Notes under the pieces: generated by a model
What the model was told of the DNA's origin: nothing
Database searches by the model: none
The model's input: only the letters and a program-made list of their open reading frames with translations
From: Chryseobacterium cupriresistens
Lineage (GTDB): Bacteria > Bacteroidota > Bacteroidia > Flavobacteriales > Weeksellaceae
NCBI RefSeq assembly: GCF_046614675.1
Contig: NZ_JBKKJT010000002.1
Location: 124,001 to 188,000 of the forward strand
DNA length: 64,000 nt
Direction of reading: 5' to 3'
Program-made: the position numbers and the translations under genes
In this document: in pieces, positions 1 to 7,327 of the stretch
Position numbering within the stretch: position 1 is the stretch's first letter
Layout: each line of letters begins with the position of its first letter

Positions 1-57
1 TAAATTTTGGTTGATTACATCACAAGAAGGTAAACCTAACGAATAATATCGATAGAA

Positions 58-627
58 ATGGCAGAAGTACAAGTACAAGAGAAAGGCGGCAAGGGCGGCA
101 AGGTCCGTTCCAAGAAGCAAAGTACCAGAGTCGATATGACTCCGATGGTGGACTTGGGTTTTCTATTGATTACCTTCTTTATGTTCACAACTACGTTCAG
201 TAAACCGAACGTTATGGATTTGGGTCTTCCGGCTAAACCGAAAGATGAAAAACAAAAACCACCTCCAACAGAAATTAAACTTTCTAACTCAATTTCTATC
301 TTATTAGGAAAAAATAACAGAGTTTTCTGGCACCAGCAGGATGCTACTTCCTTGAATGACCAGACTCTTATGGAAACTACCCTTGATAGAGAAGGAATTA
401 GAAAAGTAATTCAGCAGGCAAAATCTAGAGCTGCAGATCAAACGAAATTTACCGTGATCATTAAGCCAACTGACGATGCTGTATATAAGAACTTTGTTGA
501 TATTCTTGATGAAATGGCAATTACCAAAAGTGAGCAGTACGGGGTTACTGATATCAAGCCTTGGGAAAAAGCTATTTATGAGAAAAAAGTAGGAGGTGCT
601 GCTGCACCGGCTGCTGCTACAAAGTAA
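58..627 (+). CDS. exbD: ExbD/TolR-type biopolymer transport protein
   Basis: This is an inner-membrane proton-channel subunit that, with ExbB, powers TonB-dependent uptake across the outer membrane. The 189-residue protein has a basic N-terminus, then DMTPMVDLGFLLITFF, the single ExbD membrane helix (about residues 31-48) with the conserved helix-start aspartate (Asp32). A periplasmic domain follows and the tail is Ala/Pro-rich. The tonB-type gene starts 29 nt downstream, so the two are probably co-transcribed. The window opens with TAA, which may be the stop of an upstream gene of the same operon (exbB or a second exbD), but that cannot be shown from 57 bases. Family assignment is firm; which Ton system it serves is unknown. 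Confidence 0.93.
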   Translation: MAEVQVQEKGGKGGKVRSKKQSTRVDMTPMVDLGFLLITFFMFTTTFSKPNVMDLGLPAKPKDEKQKPPPTEIKLSNSISILLGKNNRVFWHQQDATSLNDQTLMETTLDREGIRKVIQQAKSRAADQTKFTVIIKPTDDAVYKNFVDILDEMAITKSEQYGVTDIKPWEKAIYEKKVGGAAAPAAATK

Positions 628-656
628 TTTAACCATAAAATTGTTATATCTAATCT

Positions 657-1499
657 ATGGCAGATGAAAATGTATACGGTCAGAATCTTACTTTAGACGA
701 GATCGTATTTGAAAATAGAAACAAGGAATATGGTGCCTATGATCTTAGACATCAGTATCCGAGACTTTTAACCAAGTCTTTTATTATCGGAACAGCATTA
801 TTCCTTTTGGCAGCTTTGTCTCCGTTCATCTATCTTACGATTAAAAATCTTACAGCTCCGCCTAAGCAGGAAGTGAAGGCAGATTTGGTAGATATTATCG
901 AAGAAGATCCGATTATCGAGCAGCCTAAAGAAGAAGAACCACCTCCACCACCTCCACCTCCAAAAGAAGAGGAGAAAATTGAGGTTATTCAGAACGTAGT
1001 TCCTGAGCCTGTAAAAGCTCCGAAAATTGAAACTCCACCACCGCCGATTTCTAAGCAGTTGGAAACAACAACTGGTTTACAGAATCAGGAGGGGGTAAAA
1101 GCTCCGGCTTATACACCACCGCCACCGCCACCATCTACAGGTACTAAAGCAAGTACAGTAGAAGTAAAAGCGAACAACCCTAACGAGATCTATAAAGATG
1201 TTGACCAGTCTGCAGAATATCCTGGAGGTATGGGAGCATTGAGAAAGTTCCTGGGTGATAACTTTGATACTTCTTTGATGGAAGGAGGTGAAGGGACACT
1301 TAAAGCGAAGCTTAAGTTCGTTGTAGAAAAAGACGGTACTGTTTCGAATGTTACTATTGAAGAAAAATCTCCAAACGGCGACTTCAACAGTGAAGCGATG
1401 CGTGTAGTTAAGAAACTTAAAAAATGGACTCCTGCGAAGAGAAACGGGGAGAGCGTTAGATCTTACTATAGCGTACCATTTACGATGAACTTTGAATAA
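657..1499 (+). CDS. tonB: TonB-family energy transducer
   Basis: TonB carries the energy of the ExbBD proton channel to outer-membrane receptors. The 280-residue protein has an N-terminal cytoplasmic part that is long for TonB (about 40 residues, typical of Bacteroidota), one membrane helix (about 41-64), and a proline-rich periplasmic spacer (about 70-165, with runs such as EEPPPPPPPPKEEEK). The C-terminal TonB domain (about 180-280) includes the EYPGGMGALRKFL segment and ends YYSVPFTMNFE. It follows exbD closely and is followed by a strong hairpin terminator, so it ends the operon. Receptor partners are not in this window. Confidence 0.92.
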   Translation: MADENVYGQNLTLDEIVFENRNKEYGAYDLRHQYPRLLTKSFIIGTALFLLAALSPFIYLTIKNLTAPPKQEVKADLVDIIEEDPIIEQPKEEEPPPPPPPPKEEEKIEVIQNVVPEPVKAPKIETPPPPISKQLETTTGLQNQEGVKAPAYTPPPPPPSTGTKASTVEVKANNPNEIYKDVDQSAEYPGGMGALRKFLGDNFDTSLMEGGEGTLKAKLKFVVEKDGTVSNVTIEEKSPNGDFNSEAMRVVKKLKKWTPAKRNGESVRSYYSVPFTMNFE

Positions 1500-1523
1500 G
1501 ACTTATTTATTCAAAATATAAAT

Positions 1524-1560
1524 AAAAAGAGAGGCTTATGCTTCTCTTTTTATTTTTTTT
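1524..1560 (+). terminator. Rho-independent terminator after tonB
   Basis: A 12-bp stem (AAAAAGAGAGGC/GCTTCTCTTTTT, one G-T wobble) with a TTAT loop is followed by TATTTTTTTT. It closes the exbD-tonB operon just 15 nt before the next start codon. Confidence 0.85.
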
Positions 1561-1574
1561 GGTATTTTTGTTAC

Positions 1575-1772
1575 ATGATGTTCAATTGGTTATCCCTGGT
1601 TACGGGATTGTTTTATATCGTTTTAGGAATTGTAGTGATTGTCTACAAATTCTTCTTTACTATTTTAGAGCCAGCTGTTGCTTATGCATTGGGAGTGGTG
1701 CTCATTATCTATGGTATTTTCAGAATTTACAGAGCGATCTCAAGAATTAAAAAATCGAGAAATGAAGAATAG
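1575..1772 (+). CDS. small membrane protein, two predicted helices
   Basis: This is a 65-residue protein with two hydrophobic helices (about residues 5-28 and 34-52) and a basic C-terminal tail (RAISRIKKSRNEE). I do not recognise a named family and assign no function. Support comes from its regular helix-turn-helix hydrophobicity, an 11-nt overlap with the start of the next gene (typical of translational coupling), and a location just after a terminator. TATTTTTG, a match to the -7 element, ends only 4 nt before the ATG, so the transcript may be nearly leaderless. A 70-residue frame overlapping it at 1538-1750 is less protein-like. Confidence 0.7.
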   Translation: MMFNWLSLVTGLFYIVLGIVVIVYKFFFTILEPAVAYALGVVLIIYGIFRIYRAISRIKKSRNEE

Positions 1773-2634
1773 TTTCAAGCTTGCAGTAATTTTTGTACTG
1801 AGCATAATGCTTGCAAGCTGCAAAAAGGAGAAAAACGCTCCTTCCTATCACAAAGGTGATCTTACCATTTTCACTGACGAATCTTTTCAAAGCGTCACAG
1901 AAGCATTAGCCGAAGGCTATATGATCAACTATCCTGAAACACATATCAAAGTAGAAACCAAGAAAGAAGACTTAGGACTTCTTGATCTTTTGAAAGGAAG
2001 TGCTAAAGTGGTGGTGATGTCCAGAAATCTTAATCCTGAAGAAATTAAAACATATGAGGAAAGAACAGATCTGAAGTTCCTTCCTGCTAAATTTGCTGCG
2101 GATGCGGTGGTTTTTGTTGTTCCTAAAGATTCTCCGAAAGAAAGTATTTCAATGGAAGAAATCAGCAGCGGTCTGATGTCTGATAAAAAAGAATTTATTT
2201 TTGACGGAACCAACTCGAGTAACCTGAACTTTGTTGCTGAGAAATTAAAAAAACAGCCAAAAGACCTGAAATTTTCTATTATTCCGGGAAATCAGAAGAT
2301 TATAGAGGAATTGGGAAAATATCCTGATAAAATAGGCGTTATTGGATTGAATACTTTCAGCCGTCCCTATGATAAAACTTCAGAAAAGCTGAGAGACATG
2401 GTGAAGGTACTTCCTGTGGTAGAGAAAGGAAAATCGTATACTGCAGATTTTGATGGACTTCGCACGATGGAATACCCGTTTACCAGAGTTCTTTATTTCC
2501 TGATTAATGAAGGTAACTTTAATATTGCCAATGGTTTTATAAGATTTTCATGTACCCACTTAGGACAGAAAATTGTACAGAAAGAAGGCTTACAACCTTA
2601 TAACATTTATAAGAGAGAAGTTCAGATGCGTTAA
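1762..2634 (+). CDS. PstS-like phosphate-binding lipoprotein
   Basis: This is a periplasmic substrate-binding protein of the PstS/PBP superfamily, 290 residues from the ATG at 1762. That start gives a clean lipoprotein signal (MKNSFKLAVIFVLSIMLASC, lipobox LASC) and overlaps the preceding small gene by 11 nt. The mature part reads like a class II binding protein: LTIFTDESFQSVTEAL near the start, AADAVVFVVPKDSP around the hinge, and a terminal ARTMEYPFTR-like region. In Bacteroidota such proteins often lie apart from pstCAB, and no transporter genes are adjacent here. The ligand is probably phosphate or another oxyanion, by family only. Confidence 0.8.
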   Translation: MKNSFKLAVIFVLSIMLASCKKEKNAPSYHKGDLTIFTDESFQSVTEALAEGYMINYPETHIKVETKKEDLGLLDLLKGSAKVVVMSRNLNPEEIKTYEERTDLKFLPAKFAADAVVFVVPKDSPKESISMEEISSGLMSDKKEFIFDGTNSSNLNFVAEKLKKQPKDLKFSIIPGNQKIIEELGKYPDKIGVIGLNTFSRPYDKTSEKLRDMVKVLPVVEKGKSYTADFDGLRTMEYPFTRVLYFLINEGNFNIANGFIRFSCTHLGQKIVQKEGLQPYNIYKREVQMR

Positions 2635-2725
2635 AAAATATTAAATTCACAATTTGTCCTTATTAAAAATTTTGATTTGGTCTGAAAATTGTGTATAATA
2701 AAACTCAATTATTAGAAAATATAAA

Positions 2726-4378
2726 ATGAAAGATATAATGAATATGAATGTAAAGAAGATTGCTTTTGGAGCAGCCGTGGTATTTTTTACCGGTTTTGCC
2801 TCTGCACAAACACTGCAGGATGGTATCAACAGTATAGACAGTGATAAATTTGCGCAGGCAAAAACAAACTTCACTGACATGATCGCTAAAGAGCCTACAG
2901 CTGAAAACTACTTCTATTTGGGAAATACTTTCTTAAGACAAGGAGAACCGGATTATGCTAAGGCAACTGAAAACTTTAACAAAGGATTAGCTGCAGACGG
3001 TAAAAGCTATCTGAACAAAATTGGTTTAGCTGCTGTTAAATTAGGTAAAGGCGATAAAAATGCTGTTGCTGAAATTCAAAAAATAGTTGCTGATTCAAGA
3101 GAAAAAGATGCTGAAGTTCTTTTCAGAGCAGCAGAAGCTTTAACTTTATTCGAGAAAAACAGTTCACCGGACCTGGCAATCCAGTTTTTGACTAAAGCTA
3201 TTGAGAAAGCTGAGAAAAAAGGTGTTCCTGCACATTATTATTATACATTAGGAGATGCTTACAGATTGAAAAGATCTCCGGGAGAAGCCATGTCTGCTTA
3301 CGACAAGGCGTTACCTGTAGCAAAAAATAAAGCTTCAGTTTACACGAGAATGGCTACTTTATGGATGGCTGCTCAAGTGTGGCAAAAAGCGAAAGAAAGC
3401 GTTGATAAAGCAATTGCTGTAGATCCTACATACGCTCCTGCGTACAAAGCATTGGCTGGTTACGATATCAGATACCAGCAAAATGCAAAGGCTACTCAAG
3501 ATCTTATCAACTATACAAAATATGCTGATGAAGATCCATATACCCAATTAGAAATTGCAAAACTATATTTCACGAATGAAGATTATGCAAACTCTAAAAT
3601 GGTATTAGATAAGATTTTTGATAAAATTGATGATCCTATCAAATTCAAATTGAGAGCTTATAATGCATATGCAGATAGAAATTATGCAGATGCCAAGCAA
3701 AATATGGATACTTTCGTTTCGCAGGCTGAGAAAACAAGAATATTGCCTGCAGACCAAGGTTTACAGGGACTTATTGCTGCCGGCTTAGCAAAAGATGAAA
3801 AAGATGCAGCTAAAAAATCTGCTTTAATGGCTGAAGCTCAGCAAAAAGTGGGTATTGCAAAAGCTGCTAAGGATGAAACAATGAAGTGGGATCTTGAATT
3901 GGCAAACATCGCAGGTGGTGGAGGAGCTTCTCAGGCAGAAGCTGATAAAGGACCTACTAATCCTGAAATTGAAGCATTGAAACAGAAAGTTGCTGCCAAC
4001 AGCCAGGATTCTGATTCATTATTTAAGTTAGCAACAGCTTACCAGGATGTTAAAAACTGGAATGGAGCAATCCTTACATGGCAAAAAATGTCAGCACTTC
4101 TTCCTGATTGGGCTCCGGCATATTACAGCCAAGGGTATTCTTACCAGCAGGCAGGAAACAATGAAGCTGCAAAATTGGCTTATGAGAAATTCATCAGCAC
4201 GGTAAAACCTGCTGATCAGGAAGCTAACAAACAGACTCTTGCTTACGCTTACTTTGCAGTAGCATACATGAGCAAAGATTCTGATATAGCAAAAGCAAAA
4301 GATTATGTTGCTAAGTCTTTACAGTTAGACCCTACTTACCAGGATGCTGTTAAATTAAATGCCGAAATCAACAAGTAA
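2726..4378 (+). CDS. secreted tetratricopeptide-repeat protein
   Basis: This is a 550-residue periplasmic protein made almost wholly of TPR helical repeats, so it is a protein-protein scaffold. The N-terminus gives a Sec signal ending GFASAQ. ATGs at 2726, 2738 and 2744 are all possible starts; the last gives the most compact signal peptide (MNVKKIAFGAAVVFF). TPR units are visible throughout, such as AENYFYLGNTFLRQGEPDYAK near residue 55 and the last repeat near residues 435-545. A low-complexity GGGGASQAEA linker near 395-405 splits the array. It stands alone with its own terminator. The partner is unknown. Confidence 0.85.
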   Translation: MKDIMNMNVKKIAFGAAVVFFTGFASAQTLQDGINSIDSDKFAQAKTNFTDMIAKEPTAENYFYLGNTFLRQGEPDYAKATENFNKGLAADGKSYLNKIGLAAVKLGKGDKNAVAEIQKIVADSREKDAEVLFRAAEALTLFEKNSSPDLAIQFLTKAIEKAEKKGVPAHYYYTLGDAYRLKRSPGEAMSAYDKALPVAKNKASVYTRMATLWMAAQVWQKAKESVDKAIAVDPTYAPAYKALAGYDIRYQQNAKATQDLINYTKYADEDPYTQLEIAKLYFTNEDYANSKMVLDKIFDKIDDPIKFKLRAYNAYADRNYADAKQNMDTFVSQAEKTRILPADQGLQGLIAAGLAKDEKDAAKKSALMAEAQQKVGIAKAAKDETMKWDLELANIAGGGGASQAEADKGPTNPEIEALKQKVAANSQDSDSLFKLATAYQDVKNWNGAILTWQKMSALLPDWAPAYYSQGYSYQQAGNNEAAKLAYEKFISTVKPADQEANKQTLAYAYFAVAYMSKDSDIAKAKDYVAKSLQLDPTYQDAVKLNAEINK

Positions 4379-4402
4379 TTTAAATTTTAAATTATAGATA
4401 TT

Positions 4403-4440
4403 AAAACTTCCCATGCGTAATGTTTGGGAAGTTTTTATTT
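4403..4440 (+). terminator. terminator after the TPR gene
   Basis: An 11-bp stem AAAACTTCCCA/TGGGAAGTTTT with an 11-nt loop is followed by a T-rich tail. It lies between the TPR gene and bshB1. Confidence 0.8.
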
Positions 4441-4460
4441 TAAATCCTATCTTTGAGTTT

Positions 4461-5180
4461 ATGAAAACTGATATACTTGCTTTTGGTGCACATCCTGACG
4501 ATGTAGAACTTGGATGTGGCGGAACTATTGCTAAAATGGTTTCTGAAGGAAAAAAATGCGTTGTTGTAGATCTTACAAGGGGAGAGCTTGGAACAAGAGG
4601 TACAGATGAAACCAGAAAGACTGAAGCAGCAGATGCAGCCAAAATCCTTGGGCTTTCCGCAAGAGAGAATCTTGGAATGAAAGATGGATTTTTGGTAAAT
4701 TCCGAAGAATATCAAATGAGGATTGTAAAAATGATCCGCAAATACAGACCAGAAATCGTCTTGGCTAATGCAATTGATGATAGACACCCGGATCATGCAA
4801 AAGGAGCGAAATTAGTGTCGGATGCGTGCTTTTTGTCCGGACTGAGAAAAATTGAAACCGTACTGGAAGGTGAATCTCAGGAAGTGTGGAGGCCAAAACA
4901 TATTTTTCATTATATTCAGTGGAAAGATATTAAACCGGAATTTGTTATTGACATTTCAGAATACCTGCCTAAAAAACTGGAAGCTTGTATGGCGTACAAA
5001 ACTCAGTTTTATGACCCAACTTCTAAAGAACCTGAGACTCCCATTACGACAAAAGACTTCTATGAAAGCTTAACGTACCGGGCACAGGATTTAGGACGGT
5101 TATCGGGAGTTGCTTATGCTGAGGGCTTTACGTCTGAAAGATTAATTTCTTTGAAAAATTTTGATGGAATTGTTTGGTAG
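4461..5180 (+). CDS. bshB1: bacillithiol biosynthesis deacetylase BshB1
   Basis: This zinc-dependent deacetylase removes the acetyl group from N-acetylglucosaminyl malate, the second step of bacillithiol synthesis. The chosen ATG at 4461 gives MKTDILAFGAHPDDVELGCGG, the normal N-terminus of the family; a longer in-frame start at 4413 would run back into the preceding terminator. Metal-binding motifs are AHPDD (residues 10-14) and DRHPDH (about residues 110-115). The 239-residue length is normal for BshB1. Because BshB1 and BshB2 are related LmbE-family enzymes, substrate assignment rests on overall similarity. The other bsh genes are not in the window. Confidence 0.88.
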   Translation: MKTDILAFGAHPDDVELGCGGTIAKMVSEGKKCVVVDLTRGELGTRGTDETRKTEAADAAKILGLSARENLGMKDGFLVNSEEYQMRIVKMIRKYRPEIVLANAIDDRHPDHAKGAKLVSDACFLSGLRKIETVLEGESQEVWRPKHIFHYIQWKDIKPEFVIDISEYLPKKLEACMAYKTQFYDPTSKEPETPITTKDFYESLTYRAQDLGRLSGVAYAEGFTSERLISLKNFDGIVW

Positions 5181-5203
5181 TTGAGGAAATTGTCCTATAT
5201 TTG
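5173..5203 (+). promoter_or_regulatory. Bacteroidota-type promoter of tRNA-His
   Basis: TTTG at 5173-5176, a 19-nt spacer and TATATTTG at 5196-5203 fit the Bacteroidota sigma consensus (TTTG, about 19 nt, TAnnTTTG). The tRNA starts 13 nt later. The -33 element overlaps the last codons of bshB1. Confidence 0.75.
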
Positions 5204-5216
5204 CACTCAGAAAACG

Positions 5217-5290
<74 letters not shown>

Positions 5291-5298
5291 CTAAATTA

Positions 5299-5330
5299 GC
5301 ACATTTTCAAAAAGAAAATGTGCTTTTTTT
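5299..5330 (+). terminator. terminator after tRNA-His
   Basis: A 10-bp stem GCACATTTTC/GAAAATGTGC with an AAAAA loop is followed by seven T. Confidence 0.9.
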
Positions 5331-5443
5331 ATGTCCCAAAAACAATCAAGTTGTATTGAAATGACACTTTTTGGTGTGTTATTTTTTTTATCCTGGCTTA
5401 GAAAAAGTATATTTGCACGATAATTATAAAACATTATCGGGTA

Positions 5444-7114
5444 ATGAAAAAGATCTACTTTTTACTTTTTATATTCAATTTCATTGTAATTTCCTCAACA
5501 GTACGATATGTGAATATTAATTCCACCACCGGAAGCGCACCCTACACTTCATGGGCTACAGCAGGCAATGATTTGCAGGAAGTAATCAATAGCAGTCAGA
5601 TTGGAGATGAAGTCTGGGTTGCCGCCGGAACATATTTTCCTACCAGAGATCCGTTTGGAAATCCTTCTCCTTCAGATATCAGAGATAAGACGTTTTATTT
5701 AAAAGATGGTATTTCAGTCTACGGTGGTTTTAATGGAACAGAAACTTCTTTAACAGACCGGAATTTAAACACTAATATAACGCTCTTAAGCGGCGACCTG
5801 GGAGATTTAGGAACTAAAAATGATAATTGCTATCATGTGGTGCTGTTTGCAGCGAATATTGCCAGCGCTATTGGAGTAAAATTAGACGGATTTTCCATTT
5901 CCAATGGTTTTGCTGTTGGCACTGTTAATAATAATGTAAGCGGAAATATTGTTTCGAGATTAGCAGGTCCTGCTATCTATTTTATTAATGGAAATAATAC
6001 AATTTCCAATAACAGGATTTATTTGAACTCCGGCTATTCCGGTGGAGGCATTTATACTTCAAATGGTAATAATATCATTTCTAACAATGAGATTTATAAT
6101 AATAAAGCTTTTTATGACGGCGCAGGTGTGATTGTATTTCAAGGAACCAATACCATTACCAATAACTATATTCACGATAATACTGCTACCGGCGATGGTG
6201 GAGGTATCTATGCGGTTTTGGGTGTAAATAATGTAATCAGTAAAAATGTAATTGCTAAAAATAAAGCCGGGATCAGCCAGATTGATACCTATTATTATGG
6301 TGGCGGCGGTATTTATACTGAAAAGGGTTCAAATCTCATCGTCAATAATCTGCTTTATGAAAATACTTCAAACTATATGGGAGGAGGAATTTTTCTTTAT
6401 TACGGAAGCAATAAAGTGATCAATAACACCATTTATAAAAATATAGGAACAAGAGGCGGCGGATTTTTTACCTATCTGGGAAATAATTATGTGAAAAACA
6501 ATATATTCTGGGGTAATATCAATGGTACGGATAATCAGCCTGGAGCAGATTATAAAAATCATAATGACTGGCCGGCTGAAAATTACTTCTATAATAACCT
6601 GTTTCAGTTGCCGCAGGGATTTTATACTTTGGCAAACCAAAATTCTTTATATGGTTATCCTAATAATATATTCCAGACTAATCCTGGTTTTACAGATGAA
6701 GCCAATATTTTTGGAGCTGATGGAGTTTTAAGAACTTCAGATGATGGTTTGTCCTTGTTACCCAATAGCGTTGCTGTCAATTACGGAATGCTGACAGATG
6801 CGCCCTCAGACGATATAAGAGGAACAGCCCGTATGGGTAATCCAGATGCTGGAGCTTACGAATTGATGGGAAACCTTGGTGTTGCAGAATTACCAATTCA
6901 CGATTTTAAAATTTATCCAAATCCCGCTAAAGATATTTTGAATATAGAAACCAATAATAAAATTTTGAAGGTGGAAGTATTTAATCTATCCGGGCAACTT
7001 ATAATAACCACAAAAGAATCGAAAATTGATATTTCAGCATTTCTGCCAGGAATTTATATTCTCAACGTAAAGACGGAAAGCAAAATCATTACAGAGAAAT
7101 TTGTCAAGAAATAA
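5444..7114 (+). CDS. T9SS-exported right-handed beta-helix protein
   Basis: This is a 556-residue secreted protein. It has a hydrophobic N-terminal signal (MKKIYFLLFIFNFIVISS), then a choice-of-anchor/pectate-lyase-like region beginning TTGSAPYTSWATAGNDLQEV. A long parallel beta-helix follows, rich in Asn ladders and short repeats like NNTISNNRIY and GGGIYTSNGNN (about residues 180-350). The end (about 485-556) is a T9SS type A sorting domain with YPNPAKDILNIE and a terminal KFVKK. Such proteins are often polysaccharide-binding or -cleaving; no catalytic residues can be named here, so I leave the function open. TATATTTG at 5408-5415 is a likely -7 element, although no TTG sits at the usual distance. 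Confidence 0.85.
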   Translation: MKKIYFLLFIFNFIVISSTVRYVNINSTTGSAPYTSWATAGNDLQEVINSSQIGDEVWVAAGTYFPTRDPFGNPSPSDIRDKTFYLKDGISVYGGFNGTETSLTDRNLNTNITLLSGDLGDLGTKNDNCYHVVLFAANIASAIGVKLDGFSISNGFAVGTVNNNVSGNIVSRLAGPAIYFINGNNTISNNRIYLNSGYSGGGIYTSNGNNIISNNEIYNNKAFYDGAGVIVFQGTNTITNNYIHDNTATGDGGGIYAVLGVNNVISKNVIAKNKAGISQIDTYYYGGGGIYTEKGSNLIVNNLLYENTSNYMGGGIFLYYGSNKVINNTIYKNIGTRGGGFFTYLGNNYVKNNIFWGNINGTDNQPGADYKNHNDWPAENYFYNNLFQLPQGFYTLANQNSLYGYPNNIFQTNPGFTDEANIFGADGVLRTSDDGLSLLPNSVAVNYGMLTDAPSDDIRGTARMGNPDAGAYELMGNLGVAELPIHDFKIYPNPAKDILNIETNNKILKVEVFNLSGQLIITTKESKIDISAFLPGIYILNVKTESKIITEKFVKK

Positions 7115-7140
7115 TGTACGGATAAATCTTACTTATTTTT

Positions 7141-7180
7141 AGCCTTTCAAAGTTTGAAAGGCTTTTTTTATTTTTTTTCA
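7141..7180 (+). terminator. terminator after the beta-helix gene
   Basis: A 10-bp stem AGCCTTTCAA/TTGAAAGGCT with an AGT loop is followed by a long T-rich tail. Confidence 0.88.
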
Positions 7181-7327
7181 GTATCGATAAATCTTTCCTC
7201 TATTTACAAAATATTATATAAAAGTTCTTTAAATAAATTCTATGAGTGGTGATCAAAACATTTATATTTGTTTAACCAGAATCGTGAGAAAAATCTCGTT
7301 AAAATTACCATAATCAAAGCTATTAAC

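Noticed and set aside
1538..1750. A 70-residue frame starting inside the terminator tail
   Set aside because: It overlaps the better small membrane gene, starts in the loop side of the hairpin and has a cysteine-rich, unnatural composition.
2648..2692. Inverted repeat CACAATTT/AAATTGTG before the TPR gene
   Set aside because: Only 8 AT-rich base pairs across a 29-nt loop; expected by chance in this DNA.
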